A DNA stretch of 64,000 bases from Sphaerisporangium sp040649355. GTDB lineage: Bacteria; Actinomycetota; Actinomycetes; Streptosporangiales; Streptosporangiaceae. Under the pieces are notes generated by a model. It searched no databases and was not told the DNA's origin. It saw only the letters and a program-made list of their open reading frames with translations. Made by a program: the position numbers and the translations under genes. Location: assembly GCF_043197795.1 (NCBI RefSeq), contig NZ_JBICTU010000006.1:1-64000 (forward strand). Reading direction: 5' to 3'. This document shows, one piece after another, positions 1 to 7,780 of the stretch; within the stretch, counting starts at the first letter, position 1; every line of letters begins with the position of its first letter.

Positions 1-19
1 TGACGACTGGCGACGCGTC

Positions 20-94
20 ACTCAACCTTCGGTGGCACGAAACTAGTGGTCATCAACCTTCGGTGACAATGCTCAGCCTTCGCTGTCACAGGAC
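20..94. repeat. Three imperfect direct repeats at the recombinase truncation point
   Basis: On the minus strand, copies of a roughly 17-bp motif close to TGTCACCGAAGGTTGA occur at about 91-73, 68-51 and 37-20. The first copy reads TGTGACAGCGAAGGCTGAG and begins almost exactly where the recombinase reading frame departs from its family. Several short direct repeats at a TG-ended terminus are a feature of IS21-family ends. I infer that an insertion sequence extending off the left edge cut the recombinase gene, but no transposase is in view. Confidence 0.45.
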
Positions 95-1222
95 AGCCAT
101 GTCGTCCGGGAGCTTGTTGATGAGTCTGGGCTTGTCCTCCAGTTGGAACAGCACGGTGTGGTGGAGGCCGAGTCTGGCCCACCGCGGATCCCCGAGCACT
201 GCGGCGGCCTCGGCACGGTTGTCGTACATCCAGCGGTAGAAGACTTCGATGGTCACCAGCGGGCCGCGGCGGCTGCTCTTTGAGAGTCTGCCGCCCTTGT
301 TCGGCCCGGTCATCGCCGTGTGGCTGTTGAGGGAGTCCACCAAGCCTCGCAGCCAGGGCCTGAGCTGCTCGGGTGAGTCGACAAGCTGAGGGCCGGCACA
401 TCCCGCTTGATCGATGTACCACTGGAACCACTTCAGATGGTCCAGTCGGCTCTTCACCGAGGACCACACATACCTCTCCGTCAACAGCTGCACCGACAGC
501 CACCACTTCGCCGCCTCCCGGAACCAATCAGTGGTGAGCTGGCTGAAATTGGCGACCGACCGGCCATGCGGTTCGTGTTCACGCTGCGGGATCCGCCGGT
601 CCAGACTCGGATTCCACACGTTCAGGCGCCACCACTCGCCGTCGTGATACGCGTAGGCCAGACGGTCCTGCAGATGCTTGACGCTGTGCAAGACGAGCGT
701 TGCAAGATCGGCATTGCCGGACGGGTTCGTACGCATCGTCGCGCCACGGACCTCACGTGCCCATTCCTCGTGGGAGAGTGCTGTAAGAGACCTGACATGA
801 CGTACCCGAGGGCCTCCGTGCTCAATGGCCAGGCTCAGCCCCCGCCGAAGTTGCTGGAAACGCGCCGGATCGACGCTGTATCCGTCGGCGACCTGCTGGT
901 GGACGCACCACGCGAGTTCCCAGATCATCGTCTCGGGCAGGCCGCGGAAGCTGAGCGCCTGGCTGAACCAGCCGCGCTCACGGTCGATGGTTTGCACGGT
1001 GAACGCCTGACGGTAGTCCTCGGGCATGTTCGTCGAGTCGAAGTGGTCCAGCCGGTGCTCCTCAGGAAGGCTCTCCCACAGACCTCTGGCCCGCTCCTCG
1101 CTGAAGAGCTCGGCGATCGGCAGGCGCGGATCTCGCTTGTCAAGGCGCTTTCGCTCCGCCGTCCGCGGCGAGGCAAGCGCTCGCGCGCCGGTCTCCGAAC
1201 GCGGCGCCGGTTCAATCTCCAT
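86..1222 (-). pseudogene. TnpB-like tyrosine recombinase, truncated before its catalytic domain
   Basis: The 378-residue product matches the N-terminal and core-binding part of TnpB-type site-specific recombinases; family members are usually over 600 residues. The segment ending in VLFQLEDKPRL and NKLPDDMA is where this family normally runs on into the integrase catalytic domain, but here a stop follows two residues later. None of the R-H-R-Y catalytic residues is therefore present. The ATG overlaps the end of the upstream recombinase by 11 bp, the usual translationally coupled tnpA-tnpB arrangement. The protein is probably inactive as a recombinase. The family assignment is fairly secure; the cause of truncation is inferred from the repeats just downstream. 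Confidence 0.7.
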
Positions 1223-2399
1223 TCGAGCTCCCCCAGGACTGCGTGATCTTCTGCCAGTCCGCGCACGCCCGAAGCTCGGCGTCCTCGGTGACGTGGGCGT
1301 AGGTGTTGATCGTGGTCTGGATGTCGGCGTGTCCGAGTCTCCGGCTGACCACGTGCATCGGCACGCCCGCCAGCAGCAGCGCCGTAGCGTGCGTGTGGCG
1401 ATACCAGTGAGGCGTCATCTCCACCGGCAGGCAAGGCAGCTGGCGCTTCCTGGCCCCCAGGTGCTTGTAGACGCTCTCGGGACTCAGCGGGGCGAAACGA
1501 CGCCCACGGCGGAGATTGCAGAAGATGTACGCGCTGTCCCAATCGTCCAGCTCCACGTCGGCGCCTGCCTCACACAGGGCCCACACCCAATCGCCGTAAA
1601 GACGGTCCAGTGCCGAACCGATGAAGATCCGCCGGTGGCCGCTCTTGGCCCGCAGGCCGTGCGGGTGGTCCTCGCGTCGCACGACCTCGACCTGCGCCGT
1701 CGTACCCGTACCGGTCTTCCAGTCACAATGGCGCAGCCCGAGAGCCTCACCGAGCCGCAGACCGGTCTCCTCCAACAGTGTCCACAACAGCCGGTAACGC
1801 AGCTCACCCGACCACGCCCCCTCAGCGGCGTCCCAGGACGCCTCCGCTGTTCGCAGTGACACCATCTGCTCCGGCAGCAGGACCGGGACCGGCTTCGTCC
1901 TGACCCTTACCTTCACCACGCTCGAACGCCGGCCATGCTTGCGCGCCACATGCTCCAGGAACGGCAGGTAGCTTCCCGGCCGCGAACGCACCGTCTCGTA
2001 CAACCGGCCCGCGACCTCCACACCGCGCGCAGCGTGGTACCGATAGAAACCCATCACCGCCCGAACCCGGCTCGCCACGGTCGCGTCAGCCGCCTGCTCC
2101 TGACGAGGAAGAGGAACGACATCCGCCGCCACACTCCTACGGCGCAACTGCCCGACGAACGTGCCGAGGTCTGTCACACCAACCGTGTCCCACGCCTGCT
2201 CGCGCTGTTCCAGGAAGGACCACCACAGCGCAAGCCCCCGCGAGTAGCTCTTGATCGTGTTGGGTGAACAGTCCGTCGATCGCAGGTACTCCAAGTACTG
2301 CTCGACGGGCTCCGCGACTCGAAAGTCACCGGCGAGGACCGTCCACGTGGGTCCTTCCGCGCTCGCCACCCGTTGTGTGGTCGCCAATTCGCTCCCCAT
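1212..2399 (-). CDS. TnpA-like tyrosine-type recombinase/integrase
   Basis: This 395-residue protein cuts and rejoins DNA through a phosphotyrosine intermediate. An N-terminal SAM-like core-binding domain (about residues 30-135) precedes the catalytic domain. Catalytic residues can be read: Arg215 in TGLRLGEAL, His331 and Arg334 in HWYRHTHA, His357 in RRLGHADIQTT and the nucleophile Tyr367 in INTYAHV. I chose the ATG at 2399 because the conserved N-terminus starts soon after it; the frame stays open another 101 codons upstream, but that extension overlaps the HNH remnant and looks non-coding. It overlaps the truncated TnpB-like gene by 11 bp. The catalytic set is complete, so it may be active, although Tn554-type transposition normally needs TnpB too. 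Confidence 0.85.
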   Translation of the reverse strand: MGSELATTQRVASAEGPTWTVLAGDFRVAEPVEQYLEYLRSTDCSPNTIKSYSRGLALWWSFLEQREQAWDTVGVTDLGTFVGQLRRRSVAADVVPLPRQEQAADATVASRVRAVMGFYRYHAARGVEVAGRLYETVRSRPGSYLPFLEHVARKHGRRSSVVKVRVRTKPVPVLLPEQMVSLRTAEASWDAAEGAWSGELRYRLLWTLLEETGLRLGEALGLRHCDWKTGTGTTAQVEVVRREDHPHGLRAKSGHRRIFIGSALDRLYGDWVWALCEAGADVELDDWDSAYIFCNLRRGRRFAPLSPESVYKHLGARKRQLPCLPVEMTPHWYRHTHATALLLAGVPMHVVSRRLGHADIQTTINTYAHVTEDAELRACADWQKITQSWGSSNGD

Positions 2400-2517
2400 G
2401 TCGTCGCTGTCAGCGGAGCGTACTGCTACACCGGATAACGCAACGCTCACATAGAGAAACCGGCGGCCAAGACTCCTGTCACAGATGTCAACGGCATCAA
2501 TGTCAGGGTTCGGATAA

Positions 2518-2799
2518 CACATGGTGCCGCTCGCCGAGGCGTGGCGCTCCGGGGCGTACGCCTGGACGACCGCCAAGCGCCAGTCCTTCGCCAACGACCT
2601 CACGAACGCCCAGCTCTGGGCCGTGACCGACAACGTGAACCAGGCCAAGGGGGACTCCGACCCCGCGAGCTGGAAGCCGCCGCTCACCTCGTTCTGGTGC
2701 ACCTACGCGAAGGCCTACATCGATGTGAAGTACGAGTGGGGCCTGACCGTCCAGAGCAGCGAGAAGTCGGCGCTTTCCACCATGCTCGGCTACTGCTGA
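2518..2799 (+). pseudogene. 3' fragment of an HNH endonuclease family (DUF1524-type) gene
   Basis: The frame reads HMVPLAEAW followed by conserved stretches such as NDLTNAQLWAVTDNVNQAKG and ends in TMLGYC, the C-terminal third of secreted actinobacterial HNH (DUF1524) nucleases. In intact homologues an Asp precedes this His as part of the active-site DH motif; here a stop codon (TAA, 2515-2517) sits directly upstream. The N-terminal two thirds, including any signal peptide, are missing and do not appear elsewhere in the window. An ATG at 2521 could start a 92-residue product, but it would lack most of the fold. The break adjoins the recombinase element, which probably split the gene. Confidence 0.75.
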
Positions 2800-2837
2800 C
2801 CCGTCGGCGTGGCCCGTCACCGCGCCGGCGGGCCACG

Positions 2838-2870
2838 AGGGCCGCCGTCCCCTCGCCGGGCGGCGGCCCT
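2838..2870 (+). terminator. Hairpin after the HNH remnant
   Basis: Ten-base arms AGGGCCGCCG (2838-2847) and CGGCGGCCCT (2861-2870) are perfectly complementary around a 13-base loop, followed by a short T/G-rich stretch. It lies 39 bp past the HNH stop codon and before the stop of the convergent SH3 gene, so it may serve both. Confidence 0.6.
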
Positions 2871-2889
2871 TGTCGTGTTCCCGCGCCGG

Positions 2890-3438
2890 TCACCGGTGGT
2901 GGGAGACGAAGCCGACATGGACGCGGGGGGCGAGCGCCCGGTGGGGCGGTTCGTTCTGCGCGCGCCCGCACAGCGGGACCACGGGCGTGCCGGACGCGGT
3001 GCTCAGGTAGGCGTCCGCGACGTAGCCGCCGGTGCTGATCAGGTCCCAGTACCTGCTGGTGCCGTACGTGCCGGAGACCGGGTCGCCGACCTTGCGGCAG
3101 ACGATGGTGACCCGCTGGCCGTCCCGCCGCGTGCCGACCACCTTGCTGTCGGCCGACGCGTCGGCCCGTACGTTGACGGGCTCGCCGGTCACGGTGTTCA
3201 CGGTGACGGTCACGTCGCTCGCCCCGGCCGGGGCGGCGTGCTCAGTGCCCGTAAGACCGCCGGTCGCGGTGCCGGTCGCGGTGCCGGTCGCGGTGCGGGT
3301 CGCGGCCGCGTGGGCCGTGCCACCGGGTGCCGTCGTGAGGGCCGGCCCGGCCAAGGACGTGACGGCGAACGGTAGCCCGAGCATCGCGATGCGCCCCCGT
3401 GAAGCTCGCGAAGCGGGTGCGGCGGTATATGTACGCAT
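2890..3438 (-). CDS. Secreted SH3-like domain protein
   Basis: The 182-residue protein starts at the ATG at 3438, preceded by GGGAGAGG; an upstream in-frame ATG lacks such a site. A basic start, a hydrophobic stretch and Ala-rich residues up to about 45 form a Sec-type signal peptide. A Thr/Gly/Ala-rich linker containing TATGTATGTATG follows. A bacterial SH3-like domain occupies about residues 75-160, with NVRADASADSKVV and the core ending VADAYL. Two Cys residues in this domain may form a disulfide. Such domains bind cell-wall peptides or act as targeting modules; no catalytic domain is present. Function beyond an extracytoplasmic binding role is unknown. Confidence 0.75.
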   Translation of the reverse strand: MRTYTAAPASRASRGRIAMLGLPFAVTSLAGPALTTAPGGTAHAAATRTATGTATGTATGGLTGTEHAAPAGASDVTVTVNTVTGEPVNVRADASADSKVVGTRRDGQRVTIVCRKVGDPVSGTYGTSRYWDLISTGGYVADAYLSTASGTPVVPLCGRAQNEPPHRALAPRVHVGFVSHHR

Positions 3439-3684
3439 GATGACACCTCTCCCTGGCATGTGCCGGCCCCCGACCGGCGTCCCCCGAAATGACTGCCTAT
3501 TCGAGTAATGTCACTCCGCGCTGTCACCGGTCCAGCGTGGCGCGCGCGCATGGGGGAATCGGGAAAGTGCTGTACACCAGGCGTTCCGGGCCGCACACCG
3601 AACACCGGCGTGGCTTTCCCTTAGGCGGTGGAAAGGTGCCTCAGAGCGAGCGGCGGTGGTCACACCGCCGCGTGGGCGGCGGTG

Positions 3685-4260
3685 TCAGCGGCGGTCGCGG
3701 CCGGTGACCAGGTCGCGGAGCCGGTCGGCGGTGCCCACGAACGGGCTGGTCGCCTTGAGCAGGCCGGGGTTCGGCGGCGTGTGAGGGTGCGGGCGGGTCG
3801 GCGCCATCCGCTTGGCGCGCTCGACCTTCGCGCCGAGCTCCATGGCCCGCTCGGGGCTGATGACCAGGCGGAGCTCAGGCCAGACCTGCTCCTCCTCGTA
3901 GGCGAGGTGCTCGCGCGCCTCGTTGATGAACCCGACCAGCGTCTCCTCGTGCCGCAGGTCGCCCGGCTTGTAGTCGATCAGGTCGTCCAGCACGAACTTG
4001 GCGTGCCGCTCCTGCTTGATCGCGTGGTCGGCCAGCTCGTTCCCGTGGGGGACCAGCTCGCGGACGGCCGGCCAGAAGTGCTCCTCCTCCACGGCCTCGT
4101 GCTTGGACTCCTCGGTGATGAGCCTGTCCACCTGCCGCTTGCGCTCCAGCAGGCCCTGGTGCTCGCTGACGCCTATCACCGGGGGTCCTGCCTCCAGCGT
4201 GTCCAGCAGGCGCCTGACCTCTTCATGGTCCCGTTCGAGACCTTCGAATACGTTCGCCAT
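3685..4260 (-). CDS. Hemerythrin domain-containing protein
   Basis: A 191-residue, mostly helical protein. Hemerythrin-type metal ligands can be seen in ERDHEEV near the start, HEAVEEEHFWPA in the middle and HLAYEEEQVWPEL further on, the spaced His and Glu residues of a di-iron four-helix bundle (about residues 1-145). The C-terminal 45 residues are Pro/His-rich and probably disordered. The ATG at 4260 has a strong GGAGG site; an upstream in-frame ATG would add 31 residues unlike the family. It stands alone, pointing away from the sugar transporter operon. Likely roles are oxygen, nitric oxide or redox sensing or protection, which cannot be settled from sequence. Confidence 0.85.
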   Translation of the reverse strand: MANVFEGLERDHEEVRRLLDTLEAGPPVIGVSEHQGLLERKRQVDRLITEESKHEAVEEEHFWPAVRELVPHGNELADHAIKQERHAKFVLDDLIDYKPGDLRHEETLVGFINEAREHLAYEEEQVWPELRLVISPERAMELGAKVERAKRMAPTRPHPHTPPNPGLLKATSPFVGTADRLRDLVTGRDRR

Positions 4261-4353
4261 GGCTTGCCTCCAATGCCGGTGGCGGTGTTCCCTCCTTTGG
4301 GCGTTGCCCGCGTCGCCGCAGGTAAACATGGGTTTCGGATCGGGAAATGACAT

Positions 4354-4400
4354 GCCGGGCGGGTTCCCTTCCTTCGATCAAGGAAGGGAACCCGCCCGGC
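4354..4400 (-). terminator. Perfect 21-bp-arm terminator of the sugar ABC operon
   Basis: Arms at 4354-4374 and 4380-4400 are perfectly complementary over 21 bases around the 5-base loop CGATC. It begins directly after the stop codon of the second permease gene and ends the leftward operon. Confidence 0.9.
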
Positions 4401-5276
4401 TCAGCCCTTCTCCGCGCCCTCGTTGGCACCTCTGATGAAGTACCGCTGGAAGATCACAAAGATGATCGCGACCGGGATGGTGGCGAGCACCGCGGCGCCG
4501 AGCTTCAGGGGGTACTGCGTGCCGACCCCGAGGGAGCCGCTGACCAGGTCGGCCAGCCCGCGCGGCAGCGTGAACAGGCTCGGGCTCTGCACCGCCACGA
4601 GGCTGTGCGGGAACTCGTTCCACGTGCCCTGGAAGGACATGATCGTCAGCGTGATCAGGGCGGGACGCCCCATGGGCAGCACCACCGACCAGAAGGTGCG
4701 GAACACCCCAGCGCCGTCGATGCGCGCCGCCTCCTCGACGCTCACCGGGATCGAGTCGAAGAACTGCTTCATGATGAAGACCCCGGCCGCGTCCACGATC
4801 ACCGGGAGGATCAGCGCGGAGTAGCTGTCGTACAGGCCGAGCTGGTTGAGCACCAGGAACTTCGGGATGAACAGCACGACGCCGGGCACGGCGATGATCG
4901 CGACGACCGTGCCGAACATCGCCCGCCGGCCGCGGAAGCGGAGCCGCGCGAGCGCGTACCCCGCGAGCGAGTCGAAGAAGACGCGCCCGACGGTCACGAT
5001 GATCGTGACCACGAGCGAGTTGCCGAGCCAGAGGGGCAGGTCGGTGCCGAAGAAGACCCGGTCGTAGCCGGCGAGCGTCGCCGGGTCGGGTATCGGCGAC
5101 AGCGGGTGCGCCGTCGCGTCCGGCTCGGTCTTGAAGGAGTTCGCGATCTGGATGACGAACGGGTAGAGGAAGACCAGGGCCGAGAAGATGAGGACCGCGT
5201 AGCCGACGAAGGCGGAGACCAGGCTCCTGCCGTCCGCCGGTCGGCGGTTCGCGGCCCGGTCGGTGTTCACCGGCAT
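4401..5276 (-). CDS. Carbohydrate ABC transporter permease (MalG type)
   Basis: Inner-membrane permease of 291 residues with about six membrane helices. The first spans roughly residues 24-46. The EAA loop that docks on the ATPase reads EAARIDGAGVFRTFWSVVLP, and the C-terminal helix ends near RYFIRG, as in MalG-type subunits. The ATG at 5276 has GGAG upstream and lies 1 bp after the stop of the partner permease, so the two are coupled. A strong terminator follows the stop codon. No ATPase gene is in the operon; actinomycetes often supply it from an unlinked shared MsiK-type ATPase. The transported sugar is not determined, but the divergent debranching-type glycosidase suggests an alpha-glucan or oligosaccharide. 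Confidence 0.92.
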   Translation of the reverse strand: MPVNTDRAANRRPADGRSLVSAFVGYAVLIFSALVFLYPFVIQIANSFKTEPDATAHPLSPIPDPATLAGYDRVFFGTDLPLWLGNSLVVTIIVTVGRVFFDSLAGYALARLRFRGRRAMFGTVVAIIAVPGVVLFIPKFLVLNQLGLYDSYSALILPVIVDAAGVFIMKQFFDSIPVSVEEAARIDGAGVFRTFWSVVLPMGRPALITLTIMSFQGTWNEFPHSLVAVQSPSLFTLPRGLADLVSGSLGVGTQYPLKLGAAVLATIPVAIIFVIFQRYFIRGANEGAEKG

Positions 5277-5277
5277 G

Positions 5278-6366
5278 TCACGAGCTCCTTCGCGTGCGAG
5301 GGCCCGCGTCCGCCACGCGTTCGCGCATCACCCATCGCTGGACCAGCGTCAGCACCACGATGATGAGGAAGAGGATGAACGAGATCGCCGTTCCCGACCC
5401 GTAGTCGAAGTTGCGGAACGCCGTCCGGTAGGAGAGGTAGGCAGGCGTCAGGGTGGTCTTGGCCGGGTTGCCCTGGCTCATCACGTACACCTGGTCGAAG
5501 ACCTGCCAGGTGCCGATCAGCCCCAGCGTCAGCACCAGGAAGAGGCTGGGCTTGAGCATCGGCAGCGTCACGTAGCGAAGGCGCTGCCAGCGGCCGGCCC
5601 CGTCCAGGAGGCTCGCCTCCTCCAGCGTGACCGGGATGTCCTGGAGCGCCGCCAGGAAGATCAGCATGAACGTGCCCGAGGTCGTCCAGACGACCAGGGC
5701 GATGATGGTGCACATGGCGACGCTCGGGCCGGACAGCCAGTCCCACCACGACAGCCCGAACGGCCCGCCGTCGGTCAGGGCGGCCGGGGGAGCGTCGATG
5801 TCGGCCACGCCGAGGCCGCTGAGCAACAGGTGCAGCAGGCCGCGCGAGTCGGAGAACCACTCGGGGCTTTTGATCCCGAACACGCCGAGCAGGCCGGCGG
5901 CCGCGCCGGAGTTGGAGAAGATGAACAGGAAGACGACGCTGATGGCCACCGAGCTGGTCACCGAAGGGAAGTAGAACGCGCTGCGGAAGAACGTCTTGCC
6001 CTTGAGCATGCGGCTGTTCACCACGAGCGCCAGCCCGAGCGCCAGCACGGTCTGCACCGGCACGACGATCGCCACGTAGTAGATGTTGTTGCGGATGCTC
6101 GTCATGAAGTCCTGACGTGCCAGGTCGTCACGGGTGAACAGCCGGGTGTAGTTGTCGAGGCCGACGAACGGCGTACGGCCGGTGAACGGGCTGCCCTGGC
6201 CGTTCCAGGAGGTCAGGCTCACCCACAGCGCCATCACGATGGGCAGCAGCATGAACAGGCCGAGGATGACCACGACGGGCGCCAGGAACAGCCAGCCCGC
6301 GAGGTTGTCCTTGGTGGCCGAGGTGCGGCCGACGCGGCGGTGGGCGCTCCCAGGCGTGATGTCCAC
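5278..6366 (-). CDS. Carbohydrate ABC transporter permease (MalF type)
   Basis: Membrane permease of 362 residues. A hydrophilic, Arg-rich N-terminus precedes a first helix near residues 24-47 (WLFLAPVVVILGLFML). The EAA loop is EEASLLDGAGRWQRLRYVTL. At 362 residues it is longer than the usual ~300: a segment at about residues 165-215, including FGIKSPEWFSDSRG and PPAALTDGGPFGLSWWDW, forms an extended extracytoplasmic loop, a feature seen in some sugar permeases. The start is GTG at 6366, with GGAGG eight bases upstream. It is separated from the binding-protein gene by 115 bp holding a hairpin. Confidence 0.92.
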   Translation of the reverse strand: MDITPGSAHRRVGRTSATKDNLAGWLFLAPVVVILGLFMLLPIVMALWVSLTSWNGQGSPFTGRTPFVGLDNYTRLFTRDDLARQDFMTSIRNNIYYVAIVVPVQTVLALGLALVVNSRMLKGKTFFRSAFYFPSVTSSVAISVVFLFIFSNSGAAAGLLGVFGIKSPEWFSDSRGLLHLLLSGLGVADIDAPPAALTDGGPFGLSWWDWLSGPSVAMCTIIALVVWTTSGTFMLIFLAALQDIPVTLEEASLLDGAGRWQRLRYVTLPMLKPSLFLVLTLGLIGTWQVFDQVYVMSQGNPAKTTLTPAYLSYRTAFRNFDYGSGTAISFILFLIIVVLTLVQRWVMRERVADAGPRTRRSS

Positions 6367-6401
6367 CTTGTCTACCTCCTTCCGGTAGAGGTTTCCCGAA
6401 G

Positions 6402-6466
6402 GGCCCCGGCCGCCACCCCGCCCCGCGTGGAGTGGAACGCGAAACGGGAGGCGGCGGGCCGGGGCC
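6402..6466 (-). terminator. Intra-operon hairpin between binding protein and permeases
   Basis: Arms GGCCCCGGCC (6402-6411) and GGCCGGGGCC (6457-6466) are perfectly complementary. It lies between the binding-protein stop and the permease ribosome site. Such hairpins often act as partial terminators or mRNA stabilisers, giving more binding protein than permease; that role is inferred. Confidence 0.5.
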
Positions 6467-6481
6467 GGATCCGGGAGTGGC

Positions 6482-7735
6482 TCAGCCGGTGAGGGCGCTT
6501 TCGGTGTTCTTCTGCATCCGCGCGAGGATCGTCTTCGGCGCGGTGGTGTCGAGCTGCTGGAGCCCGGCGTCGAAGTCCGCCAGCACGCTGTCCATCTTGG
6601 GTGCGTTGACCGGCCCCTGGGCGTACTCGGCGCCGTTCACGAACGCGGTGTCGTCCGGGAACTCCTTGGTGAACTGGTCCTTGGCCGACTGGCGGGAGGG
6701 CATCACGCCGAACGCGCGGGCGAACGCCATCTGCTGGTCCACCTTCGTCATCGCCTCGACGAAGCTGATCGCCTGCTCCTTGTGCTTGCTCTTGGCCGCG
6801 ATGCCCCAGCAGTTGGTGAAGGACAGGGTGCCCTTGCCCTTGGGGCCGGCGGGCAGCTCGTAGGCGGTGTACTTCACATCGGGGTAGTCCGCCTTCATGG
6901 CGCCCTTGATCCAGTTGCCCTCGATGGTCATCGCGGCCTTGGCCTTGCCGAACGCCTCGCCGCCCCAGCCGGAGTCGAGCTTCTTCGGGTACTTGGCCAG
7001 CCCGCCCTTGAGCATCGACTGGACGTACTCCAGGGCCTTGAGGTTCTCGGGGCTGTCGGCGGTGGCCTGCTTGCCGTCGGGGCTGGTGAGCCAGCCGCCG
7101 GCCTCGACCATGAAGGCTCCGATGCGGTCACGCGTGTCGCCGAGGGCCAGCGGGACGACGCCCTTCGCCTTGAGCTTCTCGGCGACCGTGGTGAGCTGCT
7201 CCCACGTGGTCGGGACGTCGGAGTCGCCGAGCCCGGCCTTCTTCCACAGGTCGTTGTTGACGATCAGCGCCAGCGTGGAGAAGTCCTTGGGGGCGCAGTA
7301 GAACTTGCCGTCGCGGGTGAAGGTGGTGCGCAGGCTCTCGTAGAAGTCGTCCGGGTTGGAGATCTTGTCCCCGTACGGCTCCAGCGCGCCGACGCTCGCG
7401 TAGTCGGCGAAGCGGGCGGCGTCCACGTAGAACACGTCGGGCGGGTTGTCCCCGGCGAAGGCCTGGCCGAGCTGCTGCGTGAGGTCCTGGGCGGGCGTCA
7501 CGGTCGCGTTGTTGCCGCTGGCCTTGGCCCACGCCGCCGCCGCGTCCTTCACGGCGGCCGTCTCGGCGTCGCCCGAGGAGCCGATGAGGATCTGCAGCGA
7601 GGCCGGCCCGCTGCTCTGGGTGGTGGTGCTCGGGCCGGCGTTGTCGTCGAAGCCGCTGCCACAGGCCGCCGAGGCAAGGAGCGTGCCGCAGGCGGCCGTT
7701 GCCAACGCCGCCGTCCGGAGGTGTCTGCGTATCAT
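6482..7735 (-). CDS. Extracellular sugar-binding lipoprotein of the ABC transporter
   Basis: Family 1 solute-binding protein of 417 residues. The N-terminus is a lipoprotein signal with a lipobox at LLASAACGSG, so the mature protein would be lipid-anchored at Cys26 outside the membrane. The Thr/Ser/Gly linker is followed by the two-lobed binding fold (LQILIGSSGDAETAAVKDAA, NPPDVFYVDAARFADYAS, the C-lobe segment GGWGGEAFGKAKAAMTIEG). It feeds sugars to the two downstream permeases. The ATG at 7735 has AGGA upstream. The gene lies 45 bp after the regulator gene and probably shares its transcript. The ligand is unknown. Confidence 0.92.
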   Translation of the reverse strand: MIRRHLRTAALATAACGTLLASAACGSGFDDNAGPSTTTQSSGPASLQILIGSSGDAETAAVKDAAAAWAKASGNNATVTPAQDLTQQLGQAFAGDNPPDVFYVDAARFADYASVGALEPYGDKISNPDDFYESLRTTFTRDGKFYCAPKDFSTLALIVNNDLWKKAGLGDSDVPTTWEQLTTVAEKLKAKGVVPLALGDTRDRIGAFMVEAGGWLTSPDGKQATADSPENLKALEYVQSMLKGGLAKYPKKLDSGWGGEAFGKAKAAMTIEGNWIKGAMKADYPDVKYTAYELPAGPKGKGTLSFTNCWGIAAKSKHKEQAISFVEAMTKVDQQMAFARAFGVMPSRQSAKDQFTKEFPDDTAFVNGAEYAQGPVNAPKMDSVLADFDAGLQQLDTTAPKTILARMQKNTESALTG

Positions 7736-7780
7736 CGCACTGTCCTGATCTTCGTGATGGGTGGTGAGTTCCCGGAACGC

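Larger units (their letters stand above)
1..2517. mobile_element. Remnant of a Tn554-type tyrosine-recombinase element
   Basis: Two overlapping leftward recombinase genes resemble the TnpA/TnpB pair of Tn554-type elements, which move without transposase-type inverted repeats. The right boundary falls just before position 2518, where an HNH endonuclease gene resumes in the middle of its active-site region. The left boundary is lost: the second recombinase gene stops at 86 before its catalytic domain and is followed by short direct repeats. No tnpC-like gene or cargo is visible. What is seen is the gene pair and the two broken genes; that they form one element is inference. Confidence 0.6.

Noticed and set aside
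5263..6492. Long plus-strand frame opposite the sugar permease gene
   Set aside because: Rich in Glu, Gln, His and Arg because it is antisense to membrane helices; no independent support.
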